Shown here: one piece after another, positions 51,809-60,696 of the stretch
Position numbering within the stretch: position 1 is the stretch's first letter
Layout of the letters: the number at the start of each line of letters is the position of its first letter
NCBI RefSeq assembly: GCF_026723765.1
Contig: NZ_CP113524.1
Span: forward strand, 1,721,001 to 1,785,000
DNA length: 64,000 nt
Direction of reading: 5' to 3'
Source: Lacrimispora xylanolytica
GTDB taxonomy: Bacteria; Bacillota; Clostridia; Lachnospirales; Lachnospiraceae
Program-made: the position numbers and the translations under genes
The notes under the pieces: generated by a model
Told to the model about the DNA's origin: nothing
The model's database searches: none
The model's input: the letters and a program-made list of their open reading frames with translations, nothing else

Positions 51809-52681
51809 ATGAAAAAGAAATTATTAGGTGCATTATTAGGTATTACTATGGCAGCAGGGCTTTTAGCTGGCTGCAGTGCTCCAGCTAAGGACAGTACAGG
51901 TGGTGCTCAGAGCCCATCAGCAAAGGCTAGAACACTTTCTGAGATCAAGGAATCAGGGACCATTAAAATTGGTGTATTCAGCGATAAGAATCCATTTGGA
52001 TATGTAGATGCCAATGGTAAGATTCAGGGCTATGATGTCTATTTTGCAAAGCGTCTTGCAAAGGACCTTCTTGGCAGTGAGGATAAAGTAGAATTTGTAT
52101 ACGTTGAGGCTGCAAGCCGTGTGGAATATTTAAAATCTGCTAAAGTAGATGTAATTCTTGCTAACTTCACCGTAACAGACGAAAGAAAAGAGCAGGTTGA
52201 TTTTGCTCTTCCATATATGAAGGTAGCTCTTGGAGTCGTATCTCCTGATGACAAACTCATTAAGGATGCAGCAGATTTAAAGGATAAGACTCTGATCGTT
52301 GTAAAGGGAACCACTGCAGAAACTTATTTCTCTCAGAATCATCCTGAAATCAAGCTGTTAAAGTTTGACGAGTACCAGGAAGCATACGATGCTCTGTTAG
52401 ATGGAAGAGGAGATGCTTTCTCAACTGACAACACTGAGGTTCTTGCATGGGCACTTCAAAACAAAGGCTTCACCGTAGGAATTGAATCTATTGGTAATAC
52501 AGATACCATTGCAGCAGCTGTTCAGAAAGGCAACACAGAACTGTTAGAGTGGATCAATGAAGAAATCAAGACTCTTGGAGACGAGCAGTTCTTCCATAAA
52601 GACTTTGAAGAGACCTTAAAGCCGGTTTACGGAGATGAGATTGATCCGGAAAATCTGGTAGTAGAAGGCGGTCAGGTATAA
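51809..52681 (+). CDS. Cysteine-binding lipoprotein of ABC importer (CjaA-like, SBP family 3)
   Basis: 290 residues with signal peptide and lipobox LAGC (Cys 22). The mature domain shows GTIKIGVFSDKNPFGYVDANGKIQGYD, LANFTVTDERKEQVDFALPYMKVALGVV, DKTLIVVKGTTAETYF and EQFFHKDFEETLKPVYGDEI. As I recall it, this runs closely parallel to Campylobacter CjaA, whose crystal structure contains bound cysteine. With the Cys-rich leader this makes cysteine (or cystine) the likely ligand. AAAAAGGAGG precedes the ATG. Last gene of the operon. Confidence 0.92.
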   Translation: MKKKLLGALLGITMAAGLLAGCSAPAKDSTGGAQSPSAKARTLSEIKESGTIKIGVFSDKNPFGYVDANGKIQGYDVYFAKRLAKDLLGSEDKVEFVYVEAASRVEYLKSAKVDVILANFTVTDERKEQVDFALPYMKVALGVVSPDDKLIKDAADLKDKTLIVVKGTTAETYFSQNHPEIKLLKFDEYQEAYDALLDGRGDAFSTDNTEVLAWALQNKGFTVGIESIGNTDTIAAAVQKGNTELLEWINEEIKTLGDEQFFHKDFEETLKPVYGDEIDPENLVVEGGQV

Positions 52682-52718
52682 TATAGGGTAAAAACTCAAC
52701 TACTGAGAAATTTTATTG

Positions 52719-52747
52719 GCAGGACGTATTGACGTCCTGCTTTTTTT
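52719..52747 (+). terminator. Terminator of the cysteine importer operon
   Basis: GCAGGACGT / ACGTCCTGC perfect 9-bp stem with a 4-base loop, followed by seven T. Confidence 0.93.
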
Positions 52748-52782
52748 GTTTTATTATAACACTGTTATATAACGGTGTTATA
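52746..52782 (+). promoter_or_regulatory. TetR promoter with 28-bp palindromic operator
   Basis: TATAACACTGTTAT / ATAACGGTGTTATA (52755-52782) form a palindrome with one mismatch. It covers a promoter TTGTTT (52746-52751), 16-bp spacer, TATAAC (52768-52773), so the TetR product would repress its own operon. Confidence 0.7.
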
Positions 52783-52801
52783 AATAGAAAAAGGAGAGGT
52801 T

Positions 52802-53419
52802 ATGAGCGCTCAGAAAAACAATACCCGCCAGGACCTGTTGGAGGCGGGAATGCAGGAGTTTATGAAATACGGGTATGATGGAGCTTCCCTTCGAAGAATC
52901 GCGAAAGAGGCTTCTGTGACGACAGGAGCCATATACGGCTATTTTCCCAGTAAGGAAGCGTTGTTTGATGAATTAACAGGGGAAGCAGCTGATGGGCTTT
53001 TGGAGATGTACCTGCAGGCACATAAAGAGTTTGCCAAGCTGCCGCCCGAATTACAGGCAAATGCGTTAGATGATATTTCAGACCAATCAGCGCCTGCTAT
53101 TGTCAATTACGTTTATGATCGATTTGACATATTTAAGCTGCTTTTCTTAAAAAGCAGTACCGGGTGGTGTGACAGCTATCTGGACCAGCTGGCGGAAATA
53201 GAGGAAGCCTCAAGCTGGGAGTTTATCAAAGTGATGAAATCACTGGGGCATGAGGTGATGGATATTGACAGTACCTTAATCCACATCATATCACGTTCCT
53301 TTTTTCTCCAGCTGCTGGAGTTTGTATCACATGATGTTCCCAGAGAAAAGGCGCTTTCTTATGCCTGCGCACTGGTACGGTTCCAGCACGCTGGCTGGAA
53401 GAAAATTATGGGGCTTTGA
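52802..53419 (+). CDS. TetR-family transcriptional repressor
   Basis: 205 residues. The N-terminal helix-turn-helix is characteristic (RQDLLEAGMQEFMKYGYDGASLRRIAKEASVTTGAIYGYFPSKEALFDEL); the C-terminal helical ligand domain is not assignable. The gene precedes a pair of ABC exporter genes in the same direction and has a 28-bp palindrome over its promoter, consistent with substrate-induced derepression of the exporter. The AAGGAGAGG site precedes ATG 52802. A GGGGC/GCCCC hairpin (53410-53425) spans its stop codon but has no U-tract, so the operon continues. Confidence 0.93.
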   Translation: MSAQKNNTRQDLLEAGMQEFMKYGYDGASLRRIAKEASVTTGAIYGYFPSKEALFDELTGEAADGLLEMYLQAHKEFAKLPPELQANALDDISDQSAPAIVNYVYDRFDIFKLLFLKSSTGWCDSYLDQLAEIEEASSWEFIKVMKSLGHEVMDIDSTLIHIISRSFFLQLLEFVSHDVPREKALSYACALVRFQHAGWKKIMGL

Positions 53420-53495
53420 TGCCCCATATTATTATTATGGACGATTAGTTAACACTAACTATGGAAGAACTGATAGATCGTCCGAAAGGGGAAAA

Positions 53496-55310
53496 ATGAA
53501 AGATAAAAGTATAATCATGACAAAGCTTCCTGACACGAAAAAGGTTACTCTTATGACCTTTGCAGGAAACTACAAGTATCTCACCTGGCTAGGCTGCATC
53601 CTGTCAGGTATTAGTACCATAGTGGGGCTTTTTCCTTATATATACATGTGGCTGGCAGTAAAAGGGGCTGTCACAGAGTGGCCCAATGTGAACCAGACCG
53701 GAGATCTGGTTCGGTATGGGTGGCTGGCAGTAGGGGCTTCCCTGTTTAGTATGCTGCTTTATTTTATGGCATTATTGTGTACTCATTTATCTGCATTCCG
53801 AACAGCAAGAAATATGAAAACAGTTGCCATGAATCATCTATCCGGGCTTCCGGTTGGCTATATTAAAAGCCTGGGAAGCGGTAAGATAAGAAGAATCATT
53901 GATGATGGAGCGGGACAGACAGAAACCTATCTGGCGCACCAGCTTCCGGACCTGGCCGGGGCAATCGTCACTCCGGCAGCAGTCCTTTTTCTTCTCTTTT
54001 ATTTTGATTGGAGATTTGGACTCGTCAGCCTTTTGCCTGTTGCAATCGGACTCTGCTTTTTAACACGCATGATGGGGCCAGCTTCTGCAGAATCCATGAA
54101 GCAGTATCAAAATGCCCTGGAAGACATGAACAATGAAGCCGTGGAGTATGTACGGGGAATACCAGTGGTAAAGACCTTTCAGCAAAGCATATTTTCCTTT
54201 AAGAATTTCCATGAATCCATATTGCGATACCGGGACTGGGCAGTAAAATACACCTTATCCATGCGGCTGCCCATGTGCGCCTATACCATGAGTATCAATG
54301 GGATATTTGCCTTCTTAATTCCGGCAGGGCTTCTGCTTGTTTCAGGAAAAGCAGCTGGTGCTTCGGATTTGAACGTACTACTTGATTTGATTTTCTATAT
54401 TTTATTCACCCCGGTTTGCGTCACCATGATGGATAAGATCATGTGGACCAGTGAAAATACCATGCAGGCGAAAGAAGCCCTTCGAAGAGTTATGAGCATT
54501 GTTAATGAGGAGCCCTTAACTGAGCCTGAGAATCCAAAGGTTCCTGGCAGTGCATCGGTAGAATTTAAGGATGTCACCTTTTCCTATGGAAAAGAAAACA
54601 TGCCGGCAGTCAAAGGTGTTTCCTTTCAGATACCAGAAGGGCACACGGTTGCTCTTGTTGGGCCGTCAGGAGGTGGAAAATCAACCGTAGCAAGGATTTT
54701 ATCCCGATTTTATGATGTGGATAGCGGAAAGATTCTGGTGGGTGGAGCAGATGTACGAGAAATGGGGACAGAGGAGCTGATGAAGAATATAAGCTTTGTG
54801 TTCCAGGACAGCCATTTGTTTAAAGATACTCTCTTAAGAAACATACAGGCTGCCAGACCAGATGCTTCCATCGAGGAGGTGGAACGGGCAGTCAAAGCGG
54901 CCCGGTGCGAGGATATCATAAAGAAGTTTCCCCAGGCACTTAACACCCTGGTGGGAAGCAAAGGTACTTATCTGTCCGGGGGAGAATGTCAGAGAATTGC
55001 TCTTGCCAGAGCAGTTTTAAAGGATGCTCCTATTATAGTTCTTGACGAGGCTACGGCCTTTGCGGACCCGGATAATGAATATGAGATTCAAAAGGCATTT
55101 GAGACTCTGGTAAAGGGAAAGACAGTTCTTATGATTGCCCACCGCTTATCAACGGTCTGCAAGGCAGATCAGATTCTGGTAATGAATCATGGGGAAATTG
55201 AGGAAGCAGGAACCCATGAGGAATTGCTCCATAAAGGGGGACTGTATGCAACGATGTGGGAAGATTATCAGACATCGGTTTCCTGGAAGGTAGGTGAACA
55301 CCATGAGTAA
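53496..55310 (+). CDS. ABC exporter half-transporter A (IrtA/YbtP-like group)
   Basis: 604 residues from ATG 53496 (AAAGGGG upstream; an in-frame reading from 53322 lies inside the TetR gene and is rejected). Six transmembrane helices (about 25-330) are followed by an ATPase with Walker A GPSGGGKST, signature LSGGECQR and Walker B IIVLDEATAFADPDNE. The GGGKST loop and ATAFADP wording are shared with IrtAB/YbtPQ siderophore transporters and related clostridial exporters; substrate and direction are not certain. It forms a heterodimer with the next, overlapping gene product. Confidence 0.92.
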   Translation: MKDKSIIMTKLPDTKKVTLMTFAGNYKYLTWLGCILSGISTIVGLFPYIYMWLAVKGAVTEWPNVNQTGDLVRYGWLAVGASLFSMLLYFMALLCTHLSAFRTARNMKTVAMNHLSGLPVGYIKSLGSGKIRRIIDDGAGQTETYLAHQLPDLAGAIVTPAAVLFLLFYFDWRFGLVSLLPVAIGLCFLTRMMGPASAESMKQYQNALEDMNNEAVEYVRGIPVVKTFQQSIFSFKNFHESILRYRDWAVKYTLSMRLPMCAYTMSINGIFAFLIPAGLLLVSGKAAGASDLNVLLDLIFYILFTPVCVTMMDKIMWTSENTMQAKEALRRVMSIVNEEPLTEPENPKVPGSASVEFKDVTFSYGKENMPAVKGVSFQIPEGHTVALVGPSGGGKSTVARILSRFYDVDSGKILVGGADVREMGTEELMKNISFVFQDSHLFKDTLLRNIQAARPDASIEEVERAVKAARCEDIIKKFPQALNTLVGSKGTYLSGGECQRIALARAVLKDAPIIVLDEATAFADPDNEYEIQKAFETLVKGKTVLMIAHRLSTVCKADQILVMNHGEIEEAGTHEELLHKGGLYATMWEDYQTSVSWKVGEHHE

Positions 55311-57048
55311 ATATTTACAGAAACTCTTTGCTCTTAGCGAACAGGGAGGAAAAGATCTGACAAAGGCAGCCATTGCCTGTACTCTTACCAATATAGGTTT
55401 TATTCTTCCTATGTCACTCTTTGTCCTGTTAATGGATCAGCTTCTTAGCCCTGTACTTGGAACGGCTGGTCATGGGCTGGGGCTTTGGGGATATGCAGGG
55501 CTTAGCATTTTATTTCTCATCCTCATATTTCTGTTTGAATACAATCAGTACAATGCCACCTTTCTTGCCTCCTACGAGGAAAGCGCCAACATGAGGATCG
55601 GGCTTGCAGAAAAGCTTAGAAAGATTCCTCTTTCCTTCTTTGGAAAACGTGATTTGTCGGATTTGACTACAACCATTATGGGGGATTGTGCCTGGATGGA
55701 GACCGCATTTTCTCATTTTATTCCAGAGCTTCTTGGAGCGTTTGCCTCCACAATTCTGATTGGGGTCAGTCTTTTGATTCTGGACTGGAGAATGGGGCTT
55801 TCCATGCTATGGGTGGTACCGGCAGCCTTCCTGCTCTCCGCAGGAATCAGGCCATTGATTGACCGGCTGGAACGAAAGCAAAGAGAGAAGCTTCTTGCGG
55901 CTTCCGATGGAATTCAGGAATGCATTGAAACCATTCAGGATATCAAAGCCAATAACCAGAGAGAGGATTATCTGGGACGGTTAGGTCAAAAGCTTGCAGA
56001 AGCAGAATCACAGACAATTAAAATGGAAGTGATCAATGGAATCCTGGTCACCTCCTCCCAGATGGTATTAAAAATTGGAATGGCAACCACAGTTCTATGC
56101 GGCAGCATTTTATTGGCTCAAAAGCAGATTGGTTTTATGCCTTTCTTAATCTTTATGATTGCAGCTACCCGGATTTACGGACCACTTATCGGCTGTCTTA
56201 ATAATTTATCAGCAGTATTTTCCACCATGCTTCGGGTGGAACGAATGAGGGAAATTGAAGAACAGAAGGTACAGACTGGGGTAGAAGATACCCATTATGA
56301 AGGCTATGATATTACCTTTGACCATGTGGGATTTTCCTATCACAAGGGAGAACCAGTTCTTAGAGATGTATCCTTTCGGGCGGCTCAGGGCCAGGTAACT
56401 GCCTTGGTGGGACCCTCAGGCGGAGGGAAGAGTACGGCAGCCAGACTGGCAGCCAGATTCTGGGATCTGGATCAGGGAAGAATTACCATTGGAGGCGCTG
56501 ATGTCAGCACCGTGGACCCGGAAAGCCTTTTAAAGAATTTTTCTGTGGTATTTCAGGATGTGGTGCTCTTTAATAGCAGCATTATGGAAAATATCCGCAT
56601 CGGAAGAAAAGATGCCACCGATCAGGAGGTCATGGCAGCGGCCGAAGCCGCCAGGTGCAGTGACTTTATAAACCGCCTTCCCAATGGTTACCATACAAAA
56701 ATCGGGGAAAACGGTTCCGTACTCTCTGGTGGAGAGAGGCAGCGGCTGTCCATTGCAAGAGCTCTTCTAAAGGATGCCCCGATTATTCTCCTTGATGAGG
56801 CCACTGCCTCTCTTGACGTGGAGAATGAGTCCATGGTACAGGGGGCCATATCCAACCTTGTCCGTAATAAGACGGTTCTCATCATTGCCCATCGTATGAG
56901 AACCGTTGCAAAGGCCGACCGGATCGTCGTGTTAAAGGATGGACTGGTAGCAGAGCAGGGAAGTCCCAGGGAGCTTTATGAAAGCAACGGAATATACCGG
57001 CATATGGTAGACCTTCAGACCCAAAGCCAGAAATGGACGCTTTCCTAA
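55303..57048 (+). CDS. ABC exporter half-transporter B
   Basis: 581 residues from ATG 55303, overlapping its partner by eight bases. Membrane domain (about 20-320) and ATPase with Walker A GPSGGGKST, signature LSGGERQR and Walker B IILLDEATASLDVENE. Both partners keep a Glu after the Walker B Asp, so both ATP sites appear catalytic. Together with the preceding gene it makes a heterodimeric type IV ABC transporter controlled by TetR. It ends 22 bases before a convergent gene, with no clear terminator between. Confidence 0.92.
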   Translation: MSKYLQKLFALSEQGGKDLTKAAIACTLTNIGFILPMSLFVLLMDQLLSPVLGTAGHGLGLWGYAGLSILFLILIFLFEYNQYNATFLASYEESANMRIGLAEKLRKIPLSFFGKRDLSDLTTTIMGDCAWMETAFSHFIPELLGAFASTILIGVSLLILDWRMGLSMLWVVPAAFLLSAGIRPLIDRLERKQREKLLAASDGIQECIETIQDIKANNQREDYLGRLGQKLAEAESQTIKMEVINGILVTSSQMVLKIGMATTVLCGSILLAQKQIGFMPFLIFMIAATRIYGPLIGCLNNLSAVFSTMLRVERMREIEEQKVQTGVEDTHYEGYDITFDHVGFSYHKGEPVLRDVSFRAAQGQVTALVGPSGGGKSTAARLAARFWDLDQGRITIGGADVSTVDPESLLKNFSVVFQDVVLFNSSIMENIRIGRKDATDQEVMAAAEAARCSDFINRLPNGYHTKIGENGSVLSGGERQRLSIARALLKDAPIILLDEATASLDVENESMVQGAISNLVRNKTVLIIAHRMRTVAKADRIVVLKDGLVAEQGSPRELYESNGIYRHMVDLQTQSQKWTLS

Positions 57049-57070
57049 GGGAAAATTCCTCTCTTAAGAT

Positions 57071-58861
57071 TCAGACCGGATGATCGGGTATTTCAATGAT
57101 AATGCTGTTTTTTAGATATGGAATGCTGGTAAATGATAGTACGGCATCATCTCCATAACAGGTATGGAGTCTTTTGTAAATATTGTGAAGGCCGAAATGG
57201 TCTTTTGATTCAGGGGCTTCCGCTCTCATCAGGGTGGAAGCCCTTTTTATGTCTATGCCTTTTCCGTTATCGGATACCTCGATCCTCATCCGGTTATCTC
57301 CGGCAGGAGTTATGGTAATGGTAATCTGAGGAGGAACCGGTTCAAGGCCGCGTACAAAACCTTCAAAGCCATGCTTGATGCAATTTTCTGCAAGAGGCTG
57401 CAGCAAGACCTTCATAATCATTCCGTTTTTCAGGGAAGGATGGATTTCCGTATGAAATTGTATGCCGGAAGAGGAATGGCGGTTCATGATTTCCATATAC
57501 AGGGTTACGTGCTCCACTTCCTTTTCCACGGTCACAAAGGTCTTTCCAACGTTTAAGGTGGTGCGCAGATACCGTCCAAGACTTTCTAACATTTCCCCGG
57601 CTGTCTGCTGGTGCCCGTTTAATACCTGAAAATGAATGCATTCTAACGTGTTGTAAAGAAAATGGGGATTGATTTGTTCTGATAGCATCTGTATCTCTGC
57701 CTGGGCCTTTTTTTGTTCCTCCTCCTTAATCTGTCCCAGCTGAAGCTGTATGGTATCATACATTTTGTTAAGCTGTACCCCCAAAAGACTGATTTCATCG
57801 GTATGGGTGAATTCCGTTTTATTGTGGTACGTCCCATCGTTGATCCGACTTATGATTTTTCCTAGGACCTTGATATTTCTGGTGAGAAGATTGGAAAGGG
57901 CAAAGGAGAGAAGAGCAGCCGCCAGAAAGCAGGCAAGCCATACAAGTATAAAAAAGGATCGAAGCTCTCTGGTATCCCCCACTAAAGAAGATTTTTTTGT
58001 CAGATGTACCACATTTAAGCCACAAAAGGAAACGGCTTCCTTTGTGATCAGAAGCTGGTCTTTTGAAAGACCAATACTCCCGTTTGAGGCAGATGTTTCC
58101 GCTTTCACCCAGTCCTTTACTTCCGGTAAAAATGCATCCGGAAATTGACTGCTACGGATATCGAGAGGATTGCCGTTTTCATCTGCAAGATACATGCAGT
58201 AGGTATAACGGTTTGACATCCGTTCAAAGTAGGAGCGTATCTGTGCGGTATCAATCATCAGGATAAAGCGGGCTTTCCGGTTTCCAGGCTTGTCCTGATA
58301 GATGAGGCTGTTGGAGTTCATATTGGAGGAAACCGGATAGCAAACCGGGATGATTCCACCCTGACGGAATGTAAAGTTCTGACGGGTCGGCAGCACAGTT
58401 ATCTTTTTTGACGCCCAGATATCCTCTGGAAAAAGCCGGGAGAAGGAGTCGGCGATACCAAGAGACGAGGGGCTGAATACGATGTTATCCTCTCCGCAGA
58501 TTATCACATTGCTGATCAAGTCGTGATTTTGTAAAAATGGCTCAGTAAGTGCCACGGCACCGGAAAAATACTTTGCATATCCGGTGAAATTCCGGTTATT
58601 GATATCCCATATCATTCTGGGAAAGGGAGGGCTCACTAAAAGATGGTTGGTAGCGGTGGAAAGAGAAGTAAGCTGAGAGGAGAGGGAAGCTCCTGCCATG
58701 TGGACCGAGCTTTCAGCCTTTTGCATCAGCTCATTGGTATTTCTCCTGTAAAAATAGGAATAGGAAAGCTGTCCAATGAGAAAAAGAGCCGCAGAGGTAA
58801 TAAGAAGCATTACCATCAGCAGCTGGTAACGGACCTTTAGATTGGCAAACCGTTTGATCAT
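57071..58861 (-). CDS. YesM-type sensor histidine kinase (second pair)
   Basis: 596 residues. N-terminal helix (about 12-33), extracellular sensor of about 260 residues, second helix (about 298-320), HAMP, then the kinase domain with His 400 in INPHFLYNTLECIHF, LLQPLAENCIKHGFEGF and SDNGKGID. Phospho-donor to the YesN-like regulator whose gene overlaps its start by four bases. Distinct in sequence from the kinase at 14198-15997, so it should read a different sugar signal. Likely target is the divergent importer operon starting at 60697. Confidence 0.92.
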   Translation of the reverse strand: MIKRFANLKVRYQLLMVMLLITSAALFLIGQLSYSYFYRRNTNELMQKAESSVHMAGASLSSQLTSLSTATNHLLVSPPFPRMIWDINNRNFTGYAKYFSGAVALTEPFLQNHDLISNVIICGEDNIVFSPSSLGIADSFSRLFPEDIWASKKITVLPTRQNFTFRQGGIIPVCYPVSSNMNSNSLIYQDKPGNRKARFILMIDTAQIRSYFERMSNRYTYCMYLADENGNPLDIRSSQFPDAFLPEVKDWVKAETSASNGSIGLSKDQLLITKEAVSFCGLNVVHLTKKSSLVGDTRELRSFFILVWLACFLAAALLSFALSNLLTRNIKVLGKIISRINDGTYHNKTEFTHTDEISLLGVQLNKMYDTIQLQLGQIKEEEQKKAQAEIQMLSEQINPHFLYNTLECIHFQVLNGHQQTAGEMLESLGRYLRTTLNVGKTFVTVEKEVEHVTLYMEIMNRHSSSGIQFHTEIHPSLKNGMIMKVLLQPLAENCIKHGFEGFVRGLEPVPPQITITITPAGDNRMRIEVSDNGKGIDIKRASTLMRAEAPESKDHFGLHNIYKRLHTCYGDDAVLSFTSIPYLKNSIIIEIPDHPV

Positions 58862-60483
58862 TGGCGGCTCCTTTCTTCGGCGGTGTACTGCTTTTGGTAA
58901 TCCGTAGGGCTTAGGCCGGTTCTGGCCTTAAACGCCCGGCTGAAGGACCGGTAATCTTCATAGCCTAAAAGCATGGAAACCTGACTGGGCGTGTGCTCAG
59001 AGAATTTAAGCTGCTCCTGGGCATAGTTGATCTTTAAATCCAGGGTATAATCCCTGAAATTTAACTGGGTCTTATTTTTAAAATAAGTACTGAAATAGCT
59101 TTTACTTAATCCAAGGTAGGAACAGACATCTTCTGTTCTCGGGCTTTTTAAAAGATTCTTATTAATATAATCCATGGCCTTTTCAATGAGAGGGTCACTT
59201 TTTACCGCCCGGCTTACGGATAATTCCTCTGCAAACCCACAAAGGATCCGGCACATAAAAACCCGGATTTCCTCCAGGGAATTTAAGCTCTGCAGAGTTG
59301 CAAAGGAATTGCCAGTGTAGCTTTTTGGAGCGCCGTCTAAGTATTTAGTAAGCTGACTCTGTAAGGTAATGATCAGATAATTGCACATGCTGTAAAGGTA
59401 GGTAGGGGGCGGCGCTTTTGTTGTTAAAAGCTGATTTAAATATTCATTAAAACGAACTTTAATTTCTTCTGGATTATCTTTTAAAATGGCTTCTAAAATC
59501 TCATTTCCAGGCATGATAATAGGAGGCTGGTCCATGGAAAGCTCCTGAGATTCCAGCACAGAGCCTGCCTGGGGATAGATATGCCAGGTGATGGCCTGTC
59601 TTGCGTCCTTAAAAGAGACGGGGATGCTTAACAGGGACGGGACTGGCGTTCCGATTGCAGCGGCAATCTGTATGTGTTCTTTCGTTTCTGCTCTCATGCT
59701 TATATGGGCTTTTAAGGTTTCTTTTAAGCTACCGCCATCTGGTGCGGTAAAAGGTAGATTTATAAGCAGCAAAAGACCGTTGGGCGGATACTCATTAATC
59801 AGTATGGAAGTGTCAGTGAGGCTCTCTTCCAGGGAGTGTTTCAGCTTTCCAATACAAAGGCTGGCCTCTTGAGATTCTTCCCTGCTTAAATGGAAAGAAA
59901 ATGCCTGTATGTAGACGATGCAGCACTCCTTATCCCGTATGGGAAGGGAATAATCCTGTATGACTTCCAGAAGTTCAGGAGCTGTTAAATCCCCTCTTAA
60001 AAGCTGAGGGATAAGATTGTTTCTTTGGATGGAAATCTGAGCAGTTCTTAACTTATGGAGGGTAGAAAGCCTGTCACTGTGGATATCTCTCTTACTTAAT
60101 ATATCCTCTTTCAGAGTGAGGATAATTTCTGTCAGTTCCTTTATGGAGATTGGTTTTAATAAGTACTCCCGGACCCCGTATTTAATGGCAGATTTAGCAT
60201 ATTCAAATTCATCATACCCGCTTAAAATCACAAAAGAACAATCAAATTGCTCCTTTTTTGCCCTGCGAACCAGTTCAAGACCGCTCATTCCAGGCATCTG
60301 GATGTCAGTGATGACAATATCAGGCTCGTAATAGCGGATTTTGTCGAGAGCCTCCGCTCCGCTTGCGGCAGTGCCGATCACTGAAACACTGTAGTCTTCC
60401 CATGAAAGGATGGAACGCAGGCCGGAACGTATCTCGGCTTCATCGTCAACAATAAGAAGCGTGATGGTTGAAAATGGGTTCAT
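58858..60483 (-). CDS. YesN-type AraC-family response regulator (second pair)
   Basis: 541 residues from ATG 60483 (AAAGGAG upstream; a start at 60501 overlaps that site). Receiver with Asp 60 in IVITDIQMPG and KPIS; a long linker domain; C-terminal AraC helix-turn-helix pair (TEDVCSYLGLSKSYFSTYFKNKTQLNFRDYT, then PSQVSMLLGYEDYRSFSRAFKARTGLSPTDYQ). Expected to bind tandem sites near the importer promoter, where a 12-base direct repeat at 21-base spacing is found. First gene of the leftward pair. Confidence 0.93.
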   Translation of the reverse strand: MNPFSTITLLIVDDEAEIRSGLRSILSWEDYSVSVIGTAASGAEALDKIRYYEPDIVITDIQMPGMSGLELVRRAKKEQFDCSFVILSGYDEFEYAKSAIKYGVREYLLKPISIKELTEIILTLKEDILSKRDIHSDRLSTLHKLRTAQISIQRNNLIPQLLRGDLTAPELLEVIQDYSLPIRDKECCIVYIQAFSFHLSREESQEASLCIGKLKHSLEESLTDTSILINEYPPNGLLLLINLPFTAPDGGSLKETLKAHISMRAETKEHIQIAAAIGTPVPSLLSIPVSFKDARQAITWHIYPQAGSVLESQELSMDQPPIIMPGNEILEAILKDNPEEIKVRFNEYLNQLLTTKAPPPTYLYSMCNYLIITLQSQLTKYLDGAPKSYTGNSFATLQSLNSLEEIRVFMCRILCGFAEELSVSRAVKSDPLIEKAMDYINKNLLKSPRTEDVCSYLGLSKSYFSTYFKNKTQLNFRDYTLDLKINYAQEQLKFSEHTPSQVSMLLGYEDYRSFSRAFKARTGLSPTDYQKQYTAEERSRQ

Positions 60484-60576
60484 ATCTTCTCCTTTTAGCA
60501 TTTAGTTGAAGGTAAACATGATTATAGCATTGTGCACAATCAAAAGCAATACAGCCCTATGGTTTCTGCTGATATC

Positions 60577-60639
60577 GTAAAAAATGTGATATAAATAGTA
60601 AAAAATGTGGTGTTCTTATAAAGCAAAATACATTATGAT
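60577..60639 (+). promoter_or_regulatory. Activator-type promoter of the second sugar importer with tandem repeats
   Basis: GTAAAAAATGTG occurs at 60577-60588 and again at 60598-60609, 21 bases apart (two helical turns). The second copy abuts a poor -35 (TGTTCT, 60611-60616), which is followed by a 17-bp spacer and TATGAT (60634-60639). This is a typical AraC-activator layout. Confidence 0.6.
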
Positions 60640-60696
60640 GATGATATCAAATCGTTTAGATGGCATAAGAATTGGCGAATGAAAAGGAGGAGAATT

